64,000 nucleotides of DNA from the NCBI RefSeq assembly GCF_001426225.1, contig NZ_LMRT01000001.1, positions 338,648 to 402,647 on the forward strand, read 5' to 3'. The notes beneath the pieces are model-generated. The model saw only the letters and a list, made by a program, of their open reading frames with translations, made no database searches and was not told the origin of the DNA. Position 1 is the first letter of the stretch. Each line of letters opens with the position of its first letter. Both the position numbers and the translations under genes were made by a program. Positions 29,087-38,565 of the stretch are shown here, in pieces. This DNA is from Allobosea sp. Leaf344. GTDB taxonomy: Bacteria > Pseudomonadota > Alphaproteobacteria > Rhizobiales > Beijerinckiaceae.

Positions 29087-30295
29087 TCACTCCATCCGGG
29101 CCGCGGCGCGCATCACCGCCAGCGCCAGGGTCTGCGCCGCCGGGACGAGGCTGTCGATCTCCAGGAACTCGTCGGGCGTATGGGCCATGCCGCCGATCGG
29201 CCCGACGCTGCACAGCGTCGGGCAGCCCTGCGCCGCGGTGAAGCCGGAATCGGCGCAGCCGCCGGTGAATTCGGCGCTGACATCGATGCCGAAGGCGCCC
29301 GCCGCCTCGCGATAGGTCTCGAACAGCATGGCGGATTCCGGCGTCCGCTCCAGCGGCACGAACTCGCCCTTGATGGTCAGCAGCGCGCTCGTCCCGGCGA
29401 CGATCGGCGTCTCGACGATCCCGCGGATCCGGTCGACCAGCTCGTCGCGCTGGGCCGCCGTGACATAGCGCAAATCGATCTCGCACCAGGCGCCGGGCGC
29501 GACGGTGTTGACCGTCTGTCCGCCGCCGATCAGCCCGACATTGACGGTGATGCCGCGCTCCAGATCGGTCAGGCCCTGGAGCTGCGGGATCTTGTGGCCG
29601 AGATCGACGATGGCCGAGGCACCCTTCTCGTAATTCGCGCCGGAATGGGCCGGCTTGCCGGTGAATTCCGCGCGCATGAACACGCCGCCCTTGCGGCCGC
29701 TGGTGATCGACTGCCGGCGATCGGCCGCGAAATCCGTCCCGGCGGGCAGCCGGCTCGGTTCGGCGTTGAAGACGCAGCGCGCCTCCCGGGCCGCCGCCTC
29801 GATGATCGGCCGCGAGGAGGGCGAGCCGATCTCCTCATCGCTCGTCGTCAGCATCGTCAGCGGGGCGGTCAGCCCGCCGCAGGCGGCGAAGGCGGCGGCG
29901 ACGAAGGCCTCGATGACGATGCCTCCCTTCATATCCGCGACGCCGGGGCCATAGGCGCGTCTGCCGCTGATCGAGAAGGGCCGCCGCTCCGGCTCGCCGC
30001 GCGGGAAGACCGTGTCGCGATGCCCGAGGAGCAGCACGGGGCGCTGGTCATTCGCCGCCGGGTTGGGCAGCGACGCCTTCACCGCATCGCCATAGCGCGC
30101 ATCCGGAATGATCTCGACCGCGAGCCCGTTGCGTTCGTGGAAGCGGGCGACGACCTGCCCCGCCCGGTCGACGCCGGCCTTGTCATAGGAGCCGGAATCG
30201 GTGTCGACCATCTCGCGCAGCAGCGCCACCATCTCCTCCCTCCGGGCCTCCAGCCAGGCCGTGACCTTGGCCTCTTCGGGATTCAACGCGCTCAT
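29087..30295 (-). CDS. M20 family metallopeptidase (carboxypeptidase G2-like)
   Basis: A 402-residue zinc peptidase. The motifs are LLLGHRDTVFP near residue 84, YGPGVADMKGG near 115, TTSDEEIGSPSS with the catalytic Glu pair near 150, NAEPSRL near 175 and a late GGMAHTPDEFLEI with the last His ligand. The dimerisation domain lies in between. Related enzymes cleave C-terminal glutamate or acyl-amino acids; the substrate is not evident. There is no signal peptide. Two adjacent ATGs (30298 and 30295) follow AGGAG; the second has better spacing. It converges with the GH15 gene. Confidence 0.85.
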   Translation of the reverse strand: MSALNPEEAKVTAWLEARREEMVALLREMVDTDSGSYDKAGVDRAGQVVARFHERNGLAVEIIPDARYGDAVKASLPNPAANDQRPVLLLGHRDTVFPRGEPERRPFSISGRRAYGPGVADMKGGIVIEAFVAAAFAACGGLTAPLTMLTTSDEEIGSPSSRPIIEAAAREARCVFNAEPSRLPAGTDFAADRRQSITSGRKGGVFMRAEFTGKPAHSGANYEKGASAIVDLGHKIPQLQGLTDLERGITVNVGLIGGGQTVNTVAPGAWCEIDLRYVTAAQRDELVDRIRGIVETPIVAGTSALLTIKGEFVPLERTPESAMLFETYREAAGAFGIDVSAEFTGGCADSGFTAAQGCPTLCSVGPIGGMAHTPDEFLEIDSLVPAAQTLALAVMRAAARME

Positions 30296-30450
30296 CATCG
30301 GCTCCTGATCTCGTTCCGAATGGGACTTCCGGAGCTTATCGAGGCGCGGGAGGCGGCGGTAGTGCGGCGATGGGCGCGGCCGGCGCGCCGGCCGCATGAC
30401 ACGGAAGGCTGCGCGCCGCCGCCCGAGCCGGATCGGCCGCCGAACGACGA

Positions 30451-30474
30451 AGGCCGCGGATCGCTCCGCGGCCT
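30451..30474 (-). terminator. Hairpin downstream of katA
   Basis: AGGCCGCGGA and TCCGCGGCCT form a perfect 10-bp stem with a four-base loop, 29 bases past the catalase stop. No T-tract follows on the minus strand, so its role in termination is probable rather than clear. Confidence 0.5.
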
Positions 30475-30502
30475 CGCTCATTGTCCCGATGGTCGGGGCG
30501 CC

Positions 30503-32005
30503 TTATTCAGCCGCCTGCTGGGGCGTGTTCGGCGTCACCGAGATCGCCGGGGATTCCGTGCCCTTCGCCTTGGCCAGCGCCTTGCGGACGCCATTGCCGT
30601 AATCGGGATGGACCTGGTCGAACAAGGCGAGCTGGCGCTCCTCGATCTCGCGCGGAATCCCGCCCATCGCCGCGGCGATATTGGCGAAGAGGCGCTCCTT
30701 CTGGCCGGCATCGAACAGGTTGAACAGGGCGCGCGGCTGGCTGAAATCATCATTGCCGATGCGGTGGTTGTAACGGGCCGCATCGCCGGAGATGCGCAGC
30801 GGCGGCTCCTTGGCCTGGGGCTGCTCGACCGGACCGCCGAAGGAGTTCGGCTCGTAATAGACGTCCGGATTGCCGGTGCGCAGCCCGCCATAGGTATTCA
30901 TCTGCCCATCGCGATGATAATGCGCGACCGGCGATTTCGGCTGGTTGACCGGGATCATCTCGTAATGCGTGCCGAGCCGGTGGCGATGCGCGTCGGCATA
31001 GGAGAAGATGCGGGCCTGCAGCATCTTGTCCGGCGAGAAGCCGATGCCCGGCACGATGTTGGACGGGGAATAGGCGGCGTTCTCGATCTCGGCGAAGTAG
31101 TTGTCGGCGTTGCGGTTGAGCTCGACGATCCCGACATCGATGAGCGGGTAGTCGCCATGCGGCCAGACCTTGGTCAGGTCGAACGGGTTGTAGGGCGTCT
31201 TCTCCGCATCGAGCTCGGGCATGATCTGCACCTGCATCTTCCAGCGCGGATAGTCGCCGTTCTCGATCGCGTTGTAGAGGTCCTCCTGCGTCGTCTCGCG
31301 GCTCCGGCCGACGACGGTGGCCGCCTCCTCATTGGTCCAGTGCCTGTGGCCCTGCATGGTCTTGAAGTGGAACTTCACCCAATAGCGCTCGCCGGCATCG
31401 TTCCACAGCGAGAAAGTGTGCGAACCATAGCCGTTGATATGCCTGACATCGGTCGGCAGACCGCGATCGGACATCAGGATCGTGACCTGATGCAGGCTCT
31501 CCGGGCTGAGCGACCAGAAATCCCACATCGCCGTCGGGGACCGCAGATTGGTGCGGGGATGGCGCTTCTGGGTGTGGATGAAATCCGGGAACTTGATCGG
31601 GTCGCGCACGAAGAAGACCGGCGTATTGTTGCCGACCAGATCCCAATTGCCCTCTTCCGTGTAGAACTTCAGCGAGAAGCCGCGCACGTCGCGCTCGGCA
31701 TCGGCGGCACCGGCCTCGCCCGCCACCGTCGAGAACCGCGCCACCATCGGCGTCACCGTGCCGGGCTGCAGCACCTTGGCCTTGGTGTATTTCGAGATGT
31801 CGCCGGTGATGGTCAGGCGGCCATGCGCGCCCCAGCCCTTGGCGTGGACGGCGCGCTCGGGGATGCGCTCGCGGTTCTGGTGCGCGAGCTTCTCGAGCAG
31901 CTGATAATCCTGCAGCAGGACCGGGCCGCGCTCCCCGGCCGTCAGCGAGTTCTGATTGTCGGGAATCGGCGCGCCGGCCGTCGTGGTCATGATCTTGTGA
32001 GACAT
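30503..32005 (-). CDS. katA: Monofunctional haem catalase
   Basis: A 500-residue clade-type catalase. The catalytic His is residue 54 in [12 protein letters not shown], the active-site Asn is in [13 protein letters not shown] near 127, and the haem-ligand Tyr is in [15 protein letters not shown] near 337. The length fits small-subunit catalases. It dismutates hydrogen peroxide in the cytosol. GAGGGG lies seven bases before the ATG. It is divergent from oxyR, 122 bases away, so OxyR control is very likely. Confidence 0.95.
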   Translation of the reverse strand: MSHKIMTTTAGAPIPDNQNSLTAGERGPVLLQDYQLLEKLAHQNRERIPERAVHAKGWGAHGRLTITGDISKYTKAKVLQPGTVTPMVARFSTVAGEAGAADAERDVRGFSLKFYTEEGNWDLVGNNTPVFFVRDPIKFPDFIHTQKRHPRTNLRSPTAMWDFWSLSPESLHQVTILMSDRGLPTDVRHINGYGSHTFSLWNDAGERYWVKFHFKTMQGHRHWTNEEAATVVGRSRETTQEDLYNAIENGDYPRWKMQVQIMPELDAEKTPYNPFDLTKVWPHGDYPLIDVGIVELNRNADNYFAEIENAAYSPSNIVPGIGFSPDKMLQARIFSYADAHRHRLGTHYEMIPVNQPKSPVAHYHRDGQMNTYGGLRTGNPDVYYEPNSFGGPVEQPQAKEPPLRISGDAARYNHRIGNDDFSQPRALFNLFDAGQKERLFANIAAAMGGIPREIEERQLALFDQVHPDYGNGVRKALAKAKGTESPAISVTPNTPQQAAE

Positions 32006-32107
32006 GGAATTCCCCTCAGCTGCTGCCGCCGCGGCGGCCAGATTTGAATTGGAGGAAGTAACAGCCTGATCCGACGATCATGTCCAATACCGTTTACCCG
32101 CAGCGAC

Positions 32108-32119
32108 GATAAGTTTATC
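32108..32119. promoter_or_regulatory. Dyad GATAAGTTTATC in the katA-oxyR intergenic region
   Basis: GATAA and TTATC form a short perfect dyad eight bases before the oxyR ATG. LysR proteins bind AT-rich dyads of this kind near their own promoter, so it is a candidate OxyR (auto)regulatory half-site. Confidence 0.4.
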
Positions 32120-32127
32120 AAATCGAC

Positions 32128-33075
32128 ATGATCACGCTGAAGCAGCTCCGTTATTTCGCCGCCCTCGCCCGCCACCGGCATTTCGGCCGGGCGGCCGAGG
32201 AATGCCATGTCAGCCAGCCGGCCTTGTCGCTGCAGATCCAGGAGCTCGAGGCGCAGCTCGGCTGCCGGCTGGTCGAGCGGCGGCGAGGGGCCGTGGCGCT
32301 GACCGAGATGGGCGAGGAGGTGGAGACGCGGGCGCGCCGCATCCTGCTGGAGGCGGCCGAGCTGGTCGACCACGCCCGGCATCGGCCGACGCTGCTGAGC
32401 GGCGAGCTCGATCTCGGGGTGATCCCCTCGATCGCGCCCTATCTGCTGCCGGCGACCCTACCCTTGCTGCAGAAGCGCCATCCGGCGCTCGATCTGCGCC
32501 TGCGCGAGACGCAGACGGCGACGCTGCTGGACGAGCTGGCCGGGGGGCTGCTCGACGTCGCGCTGCTGTCGCTCCCCGTGGACCGAGCCGGGCTCGAGAC
32601 CCTGCCACTCCTCGCCGACCCCTTTTTGCTGGTGATGCCCTCCGGCCCGGTGGCGCAGGGCGCGCCGCATTCGCCGGAGGAGGCGCTGGAGGGCAATCTG
32701 CTGCTGCTCGAGGAGGGGCATTGCCTGCGCGACCAGGCGCTGAGCTTCTGCGGTGCGGGCGGCGCCGGCTCGCGCCGGCAATATGGCGCCTCCAGCCTGT
32801 CGACGATCATGCAGATGGTGGCCAATGGCTTCGGCGCGACGCTGATGCCGGCGATGGCGCTGCCCATCGAGTACCGCGCCGACATGCCCGTGACCCTGCA
32901 TCGCTTCGCCGAGCCGCAGCCGAGCCGCGCGATCGGCCTGGCCTGGCGGCGCACCTCGCCGCGCCGCGAGGATTTCGAGGCGCTGGGCGCGATCCTGAGC
33001 GAGGTCGGTGCCTCGCTCGATCCCGCGGCGCATCCCGCGATCCGGATCGAGTCGCGGACGATCCGGCGGGGGTGA
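32128..33075 (+). CDS. oxyR: Hydrogen peroxide-responsive regulator OxyR
   Basis: A 315-residue LysR-type regulator. The helix-turn-helix is at residues about 18-37 (FGRAAEECHVSQPALSLQIQ). The peroxide-sensing cysteines of OxyR are both present at residues 199 (EEGHCLRDQAL) and 208 (SFCG), the same numbers as in the E. coli protein, so disulfide-switch sensing should be intact. It is divergent from katA, its probable main target. It ends just before a convergent YHS gene. Confidence 0.95.
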   Translation: MITLKQLRYFAALARHRHFGRAAEECHVSQPALSLQIQELEAQLGCRLVERRRGAVALTEMGEEVETRARRILLEAAELVDHARHRPTLLSGELDLGVIPSIAPYLLPATLPLLQKRHPALDLRLRETQTATLLDELAGGLLDVALLSLPVDRAGLETLPLLADPFLLVMPSGPVAQGAPHSPEEALEGNLLLLEEGHCLRDQALSFCGAGGAGSRRQYGASSLSTIMQMVANGFGATLMPAMALPIEYRADMPVTLHRFAEPQPSRAIGLAWRRTSPRREDFEALGAILSEVGASLDPAAHPAIRIESRTIRRG

Positions 33076-33088
33076 GGCGAGCCCGCGC

Positions 33089-33562
33089 CTAGCGCACCAC
33101 CTCTGTCTGCCTAGCAACGTCAGGCCATTGGCGATCCGCCTTGGCGATGTAGCCGAGCTGATCCCTGTTCCAGCTGCTGCGGATGCGCGGGCTGTAATTG
33201 AGGTAGAGCTTGCCGTCGACGATCGACCAGGCGGCGGGGTCGATATCGGCCTTGTAGCCGCCGGCCGCGCCATAGGCGCAGAACCCGCCATATTGCGGGA
33301 GGTAGCGCTCGGGCGAGGCCAGGAAGCGAGCGCGATTGGCTTCGCTGGCGAAGCGGAAGCCGACGCCCTTATAGGTCGCGGTGATCTCCGGCGAGCCGGC
33401 CACGGGGCGGGAGGATTCGAAATAGGCGACGGGGTCATGCCCCTTGATGGCGACACCGCCCTGTTCGTTGATCTCGCCGGCACGGGCCAAAGCGGCGGGC
33501 ATGGCCAGCAGGACGGCCAGAGCGAGCAAAACGCGGCGGGTCGGTCTGGCGAGAGCGTGCAT
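33089..33562 (-). CDS. Secreted YHS domain protein
   Basis: A 157-residue protein. A signal peptide with RPTRRVLLALAVLLAMPAALARAG leads into a YHS-like domain with AIKGHDPVAYFESSRPVAGSPEITATYKGVGFRFASEANRARF and PQYGGFCAYGAAGG, where a Cys/His cluster may bind metal. Such small exported YHS proteins are common in Alphaproteobacteria; their role is not defined, though metal or copper handling has been proposed for YHS domains. It is transcribed alone, 15 bases downstream of the TPR gene's stop. Confidence 0.82.
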   Translation of the reverse strand: MHALARPTRRVLLALAVLLAMPAALARAGEINEQGGVAIKGHDPVAYFESSRPVAGSPEITATYKGVGFRFASEANRARFLASPERYLPQYGGFCAYGAAGGYKADIDPAAWSIVDGKLYLNYSPRIRSSWNRDQLGYIAKADRQWPDVARQTEVVR

Positions 33563-33577
33563 CGTCGGATCCGGATG

Positions 33578-34969
33578 TCAGTGATGGGTGGCCGGCTCGC
33601 AGCCGGCGACGAGCAGGGCGCCGAGCCGGGCATTCGCCGCTCGGCCCGCCGCGATCCTGAGGAGACGCTGGCTGGCGAAGCGGTTGCGCCCGTTGCGCCG
33701 GGAGAGCCTGTCCCGCAGCAGCCGCTCGGCCTGCACGGCGTCGCCGGCGCGGACCAGGCTCTCCAGCGCCATCAGCTCGAAAACGTCGCGCTGCGCATGG
33801 GACCCGCCCGCCTGTTGCCGCGCGCCCGCACCGGCCCGCAGCAGGCGCGCCGCGCTGGCGAAATCGCCGCGGTGGAAAGCCATCACCCCCTGTGCCGTCG
33901 CGACCCCCGTGGCATCGGCGACGCGGGCATCGTGGCTGGCGCCGCGGCGGGCGTCGCGGAGCAGATTCGCGGCGATCGTGCCGGCCTGCGCCTCGCGGCC
34001 GGCGCCGAGCAGAGCGAGCATATAGTGCAGATCGGCGAAGACCAGGCGGCGATCCGCGACCCTCGCCTCGGCGATCAGCGCCAGCTCCTCCCAGCGATCC
34101 CCGACGGCGACGCCTTCCAGTTCGAGCCGCTGCAGCAGCGAGGCGGCATTGGCCAGATCGCGGAAATCATCGGTCGGCACGGCACGGATCGCGCTGTCAT
34201 AGAGGCTGAGGACCGCGTCGACGGCGCCGAGCTCGAGCTGGAACAGCGCCATGTGCCAATGCAGATGGAAGCTGAAATTGCTGCAATGGCGCCAGGTCTC
34301 GGCGCTGCCGAGCCAGGATACGCCCTCGCGGGCCCGGCCCGTCATCTCGAAGCAATGCGCCACCGCATGCCGGCCCCAGGCGTCGCGCGGGGCCAGCTCG
34401 ACGGCCTCGCGCCCCATCGCCTCGGCCTCGGAATAGCGGCCGGTTTCCTCCAGCGCGAAGGCGTAGCAGCCGCGGACATAGCCCGAAGCCGTCGAGCCGT
34501 CGCCGAAGCGCGCGACGATGCGGGCGCCGCTGCGGGCCATGCCCTGTGCATCCCCGCAGATGAAGCGGATCGCCTGTGCCAGCTTGAAGGCCAGCACGTC
34601 GCGGGGCGCGTCGCTCAGCGCCTGTTCCAGCAGGGCGGCGGCCTGCAGCGGCTCGCCTGCGAGCCAGGCGGCGAGCGCGGCGAGATAGCGCCGCTCGCGC
34701 GGCAGGGGCGCGCGCTGCGCCGCGCAAAGCTCGGCCGTCTCCAGGCAGTCACGGGCCTGGGCGACGAGTTCGGCCCGCGCCAGCGTGAGCAGCATCAGCC
34801 CGCGTGTCGCATGGCCCTGAGCGAAGAGCGGATCCGCCGCGAGCGTCTGCGCCAGTTCGTCCGGCGCGCTGCGCGCATGGGCGAGCACGGCCTCGACCGT
34901 CGCGTCCCAATGCTCGGCCGCTGCGCCGGCGAGGCTGGTTGAATTACCATAGGCGTCGATGCCGATCAT
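33578..34969 (-). CDS. TTC38-like tetratricopeptide repeat protein
   Basis: A 463-residue, almost wholly helical protein built from repeating helix pairs, with SFHLHWHMALFQLELGAVDAVLSLYD near residue 240 and WGRHAVAHCFEMTGR near residue 210. This pattern matches bacterial relatives of human TTC38; the function is unknown. No signal peptide or membrane segment. A purine-rich AAAGGAAC precedes the ATG at 34969, which is preferred to a start at 35041 lying in the OpgC gene's vicinity. Confidence 0.75.
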   Translation of the reverse strand: MIGIDAYGNSTSLAGAAAEHWDATVEAVLAHARSAPDELAQTLAADPLFAQGHATRGLMLLTLARAELVAQARDCLETAELCAAQRAPLPRERRYLAALAAWLAGEPLQAAALLEQALSDAPRDVLAFKLAQAIRFICGDAQGMARSGARIVARFGDGSTASGYVRGCYAFALEETGRYSEAEAMGREAVELAPRDAWGRHAVAHCFEMTGRAREGVSWLGSAETWRHCSNFSFHLHWHMALFQLELGAVDAVLSLYDSAIRAVPTDDFRDLANAASLLQRLELEGVAVGDRWEELALIAEARVADRRLVFADLHYMLALLGAGREAQAGTIAANLLRDARRGASHDARVADATGVATAQGVMAFHRGDFASAARLLRAGAGARQQAGGSHAQRDVFELMALESLVRAGDAVQAERLLRDRLSRRNGRNRFASQRLLRIAAGRAANARLGALLVAGCEPATHH

Positions 34970-35037
34970 GTTCCTTTTGCCTTTCGCGGCCTCAGGAGAT
35001 CGAACCGACTGTAACAGCGGCCTCAGGCAGATGGTTT

Positions 35038-36279
35038 TCACGTTCGCGGCGCAGGGAATAACGCTTGCGTGACCTTCGCCGGCCGCTCGGATGCTTCGTC
35101 ACGATACTGTGAAATCTGGACCGGCTTCGGTTTCTCTATCCGCGAACTCCAGGGCGCCGATTTGAACCAGGCGACGCAATAGGCCGTCAGCACCACCAGC
35201 GCGAGCCCGGCCAGATTGATGACGAGGGCGATCAGCGGGCCGTCTCCCGCGAGGTGAAAGACCAGCGACGCGATCCGCGCGGCGACGAGGCTGACCAGGA
35301 AGGTCGCCAACGATTGCCGCCCGACCTTGACCACGACCAGCGCCGCCCCTCGCGTCAGCCGCGCCTTATGCGGCTCGACTAGCGACAGGACGAGATAGGC
35401 GAGCGCCAGGAAATGCACATAGCGCAGCCAGTGCAGATCGGTCTTCTCATTGCCGGGCAGGATCGCCGAACGGGCCTCGGCCAGGGCCGGCACCAGCTGG
35501 TGGAAGCCCCAAAAGCTCAAGGGCAGGCTGACCAGCAGGATCGCGCCCGCGACGAGCATCCAGGCGCGGTCGCCGAGCGGCGGCGGCTTCAGCCAGCCCA
35601 TGCCGAAGCCGAAGCCGGTGAAGAAGATCAGCTGCCAGGCGAAGGGGTTGAAGAACCAGCCGAGGCCCGTCCAGGGATTGCCGGTGAGCGTCAGCCCCGG
35701 GCCCCAGGCCAGCGCGTAGAGCCCCAGAGACAGCGCCACGGGCAGCAGCCGGTGCAGCAGCGCCGCCGCCATCATCACCGGGATCAGGGCGAGGATGACG
35801 AGATACATCGGCAGGATGTCGAGATAGCCGGGCAGCCAGCGCAGGGTCAGCAGGGCGCCGATCGCCGTCGCCGGGTCGCGCAGCAGATCGGGCAGCGGAT
35901 CGGTGTTGAGCCCCCGGCCCGGGAACCAGCTCTCGGCTGCGAACATCACGCCGATCACCACCAGGACCACGCCGATCTGCGCCCAATAGACCTGCCAGAG
36001 CCGCAGCAGGATGCGCGCCGCGCCGAGGCCGAAGCCACGCTTGACGAAGACGGAGCCGAAGGCGATGGCGCTGGCCAGGCCGGAGCAGAAGACGAAGAGC
36101 TCGGTGCCGGAGGAGAATCCGAAACGAGCTGGGATCCAGCTGTTCCACGGGTTCACATCGGCATGGGCGATGAAGATGATGAACATCGTCAGCCCCCGGA
36201 AGAAATCCAGCCTGACGTCGCGCTCGCGCTTGCGGGGCAGGGCCTGGGGCGCGGCGACGGCAGCGGGATCGTCGCTCAT
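35038..36279 (-). CDS. OpgC-family membrane protein
   Basis: A 413-residue integral membrane protein with about ten hydrophobic helices. The opening RERDVRLDFFRGLTMFIIFIAH, then NSWIPARFGFSSGTELFVFCSG, matches OpgC, the acyltransferase-3-type protein that succinylates periplasmic glucans. No opgG/H gene is present here, so the acceptor is not certain. It starts two bases after the stop of the upstream thiamine-diphosphate enzyme, an unusual pairing. Confidence 0.85.
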   Translation of the reverse strand: MSDDPAAVAAPQALPRKRERDVRLDFFRGLTMFIIFIAHADVNPWNSWIPARFGFSSGTELFVFCSGLASAIAFGSVFVKRGFGLGAARILLRLWQVYWAQIGVVLVVIGVMFAAESWFPGRGLNTDPLPDLLRDPATAIGALLTLRWLPGYLDILPMYLVILALIPVMMAAALLHRLLPVALSLGLYALAWGPGLTLTGNPWTGLGWFFNPFAWQLIFFTGFGFGMGWLKPPPLGDRAWMLVAGAILLVSLPLSFWGFHQLVPALAEARSAILPGNEKTDLHWLRYVHFLALAYLVLSLVEPHKARLTRGAALVVVKVGRQSLATFLVSLVAARIASLVFHLAGDGPLIALVINLAGLALVVLTAYCVAWFKSAPWSSRIEKPKPVQISQYRDEASERPAKVTQALFPAPRT

Positions 36280-36281
36280 GG

Positions 36282-37940
36282 CTAGATCTTCCCGTCATAG
36301 GCGCGCCGGCCGATGCGGCAGGCGAGCACGGTGAAGCGGTCCCGCCGCAGCGCCGCCGCGATTTCGCGCTGCAGGCCGTCGGCGTCGTCGATCCAGCGCC
36401 CATCCCCGCCCATCGCCTGTGCGACGGCCGGGAAATCGGTGGCGGAGAAATCCACGGCGGCATTGGGGCGCTGGCTGGCGCGTTGCTTCATCTCGATCAG
36501 CGCCAGGCTCTGGTCCACGAGCACCACAATCACCACCGGCAGCCCATGTTCCCGCGCGGTCGCCAATTCGCCGAGACCCATCTCCAGCCCGGCATCGCCG
36601 ACGAACGCGATCACCGGCGCATCGGGGCGGGCGAGCTTGTAGCCGAGCGCGAGCGGCACGGCGCAGCCCATGGTGCACAGGCCGGTGGATTGCAGCACCG
36701 CGCGCGGGCGATCGGTCTTCCAGATCTGCGAGAGCAGGATGCGATGGGCGCCGGAATCGATGGTGATGATCGTCTCGGGCGCAGAAGCGGCGCGCACCGT
36801 CTCGAAGACGCGATCGGGCCCCCAGGCGCCGCCGGAGGCGAAGGCCGCGTCCAGCGCCGCCCGCGTCGCCGCGGGCTCGCCGCCCGGCCAGGGAGCGCTT
36901 TCGCGAGGGCCGGCCAGCGCCGCCAGCCCGGCCGCCATGCCGGCGACGATCAGATGGTCGCGGCGATGCATGCCGTGCTGCATCTCCTCGGCGACGAGGT
37001 CGATCACCACCGTCTCGTCGGCGAAGGGCTCGCGCCAGTTGATCCGCATCTCGATCGGGTCGTAGCCGGCCAGCAGCACCACATCGGCCTGGCGCAGCAA
37101 GGGCAGGAGCAGCCTGTCCGCCTTGGGCGAAAGCCCGGCGCCGCCGAGCGCGAGCGGATCGCTCTCCGGCAGGCAGCCCTTGGCCTTGTAGCTGGTGATG
37201 ACCGGAATGCCGCGAGCCTTGGCGAAATCGGCCAGCGCCTGCCCCGCATCCTGGTTGACGATGTCGAGCCCGGCGAGGATCAGCGGCCGCCGCGCTTTGG
37301 CGAGCGCCAGCCTCGCCGCCTCGAGCCCCGGGCTGGGCGCAGGGCCGGCGGGCAGGGCCGAGACAAGGCCGGGCCGCGCGCGGGAGGGGGCCGGCCCCTC
37401 CGCCACGCCGATCGGGACATCGATATGCACGGGGCCCGGACGGCCGGACAGGGCGATCGCGAGCGCCTTGTCGACCACCGCCTCCGCCGTCTCGGCGGTG
37501 GCCCGGAAACTCGCCTTGACGATCGGCCGCAGCAGGGCCTGATGATCGAAGACCTGATGGGTGTAGCTCTCGGCCTCGGCGGCATCGACACAGCCGGTGA
37601 CGAAGATCAGCGGCACCCGGTCCTGCTGCGCATTGGCCACGACATTGACGGCATTGGCGACGCCCGGGCCGAGCGTCGCATAGAACAGGCCCGCGGCGCC
37701 GGTGGCGTGCCATGCGCCTTCGGCCATGAAGCCGGCGGCGTTCTCGTGCTTCACCAGAACCGGGGCGATCCCGGCCGCCGCGAAGGCCTCGACCAGCGCC
37801 AGCACCTCGCCGCCCGGAATGCCGAAGGCATGGCGGATGCCGCTCGCGGCGAGGCGGCGGGCGATCAGCTCGGCCCCGGTCGTCGGCCGGCCGGCGACCT
37901 CCGAAGCCTCGGGACCGGAACTCTGCGAAGGAGCAGGCAT
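36282..37940 (-). CDS. Thiamine-diphosphate enzyme, acetolactate synthase-like
   Basis: A 552-residue protein with the three ThDP domains. The activating Glu is in VLVKHENAAGFMAEGAWHATG near residue 65, a central domain follows, and the cofactor motif reads FVGDAGLEMGLGELATA...VVLVDQSL, a variant of GDG-x24-27-N in which the second G is A and the metal-binding Asn appears to be Asp. This argues against an ordinary acetolactate synthase; no regulatory subunit gene is near. It is likely a decarboxylase or carboligase for another 2-oxo acid. It precedes the OpgC gene in the same operon. Confidence 0.75.
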   Translation of the reverse strand: MPAPSQSSGPEASEVAGRPTTGAELIARRLAASGIRHAFGIPGGEVLALVEAFAAAGIAPVLVKHENAAGFMAEGAWHATGAAGLFYATLGPGVANAVNVVANAQQDRVPLIFVTGCVDAAEAESYTHQVFDHQALLRPIVKASFRATAETAEAVVDKALAIALSGRPGPVHIDVPIGVAEGPAPSRARPGLVSALPAGPAPSPGLEAARLALAKARRPLILAGLDIVNQDAGQALADFAKARGIPVITSYKAKGCLPESDPLALGGAGLSPKADRLLLPLLRQADVVLLAGYDPIEMRINWREPFADETVVIDLVAEEMQHGMHRRDHLIVAGMAAGLAALAGPRESAPWPGGEPAATRAALDAAFASGGAWGPDRVFETVRAASAPETIITIDSGAHRILLSQIWKTDRPRAVLQSTGLCTMGCAVPLALGYKLARPDAPVIAFVGDAGLEMGLGELATAREHGLPVVIVVLVDQSLALIEMKQRASQRPNAAVDFSATDFPAVAQAMGGDGRWIDDADGLQREIAAALRRDRFTVLACRIGRRAYDGKI

Positions 37941-38018
37941 GGGCGCTGTCCAGCCGCGGCGCGGGGTTGAAGAGCGTCGCCGGGTCCTCCGGCATCGACC
38001 ATCGCGCCATCAATGACA

Positions 38019-38036
38019 CGTCACGTCTGCGTGACG
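38019..38036. other. Short inverted repeat beside dinB
   Basis: CGTCACG and CGTGACG form a 7-bp stem with a TCTG loop between the 3' end of the DinB gene (minus strand) and the next start. It may be a weak terminator or an operator; no T-tract is present. Confidence 0.3.
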
Positions 38037-38049
38037 GCCGGCTGCGCCC

Positions 38050-38556
38050 TCAGGCCTCGGGCTCGATCAGCATCAGATCCGTATCCTCGGGCCGGGCGCC
38101 GGCCGCGGTCAGCATCGCATGGACCTGCCCGCGGTGATGCGTCTGGTGGTTGAAGAGATGGGCCACCAGCAGGGCGGCGGGCTTGCGCATTTCGCGCTGC
38201 GTCGCGCCGGAGAACCAGCTGAGCTCGCCCGCCAGCCATGCCGGCGACAGCTCCCTGGCCCAGTCGATGATGACGCGGTCGAAGGCGCTTCGCTGTTCGC
38301 GCAGATCCCGCCAATCCGCCACCAGAGCGGCGGATTCCGCCAGCCGCCCGGCCGGCCTCGGAGTGCCGGCGAAGCGGTGCAGCCACATCTGGTCGGCCCA
38401 GAGGAGATGGCAGAGGGTGCCGTGGATCGAGCGGAAGAAGGCGCCGCGATCCAGCCTGCGGGCGGCATCGTCGAGGGTCGAGGCGGCGCCGTAGAGGCTC
38501 TCGTTCTGCCAGGCGTTGTAGCGCGCCATGCTGACGGCGTAGGCGGGCTCGATCAT
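38050..38556 (-). CDS. DinB family protein
   Basis: A 168-residue four-helix protein of the DinB/YfiT fold. It opens MARYNAWQNESLYGAA, typical of the family, and shows the metal-binding histidines in IHGTLCHLLWADQMWL near residue 48 and HLFNHQTHHRGQVHAML near residue 135. Members bind a divalent metal and act as thiol-dependent transferases or have unknown roles. It is ten bases downstream of the FAD oxidase gene... on the same strand, possibly in one transcript. Confidence 0.85.
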   Translation of the reverse strand: MIEPAYAVSMARYNAWQNESLYGAASTLDDAARRLDRGAFFRSIHGTLCHLLWADQMWLHRFAGTPRPAGRLAESAALVADWRDLREQRSAFDRVIIDWARELSPAWLAGELSWFSGATQREMRKPAALLVAHLFNHQTHHRGQVHAMLTAAGARPEDTDLMLIEPEA

Positions 38557-38565
38557 GTGTCGCCC

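Noticed and set aside
36282-37940. Biosynthetic acetolactate synthase (ilvB), and likewise the ThDP gene at 45245-46915.
   Set aside because: No ilvN regulatory subunit or ilvC is adjacent, and the first enzyme has an altered cofactor motif; the contexts are catabolic.
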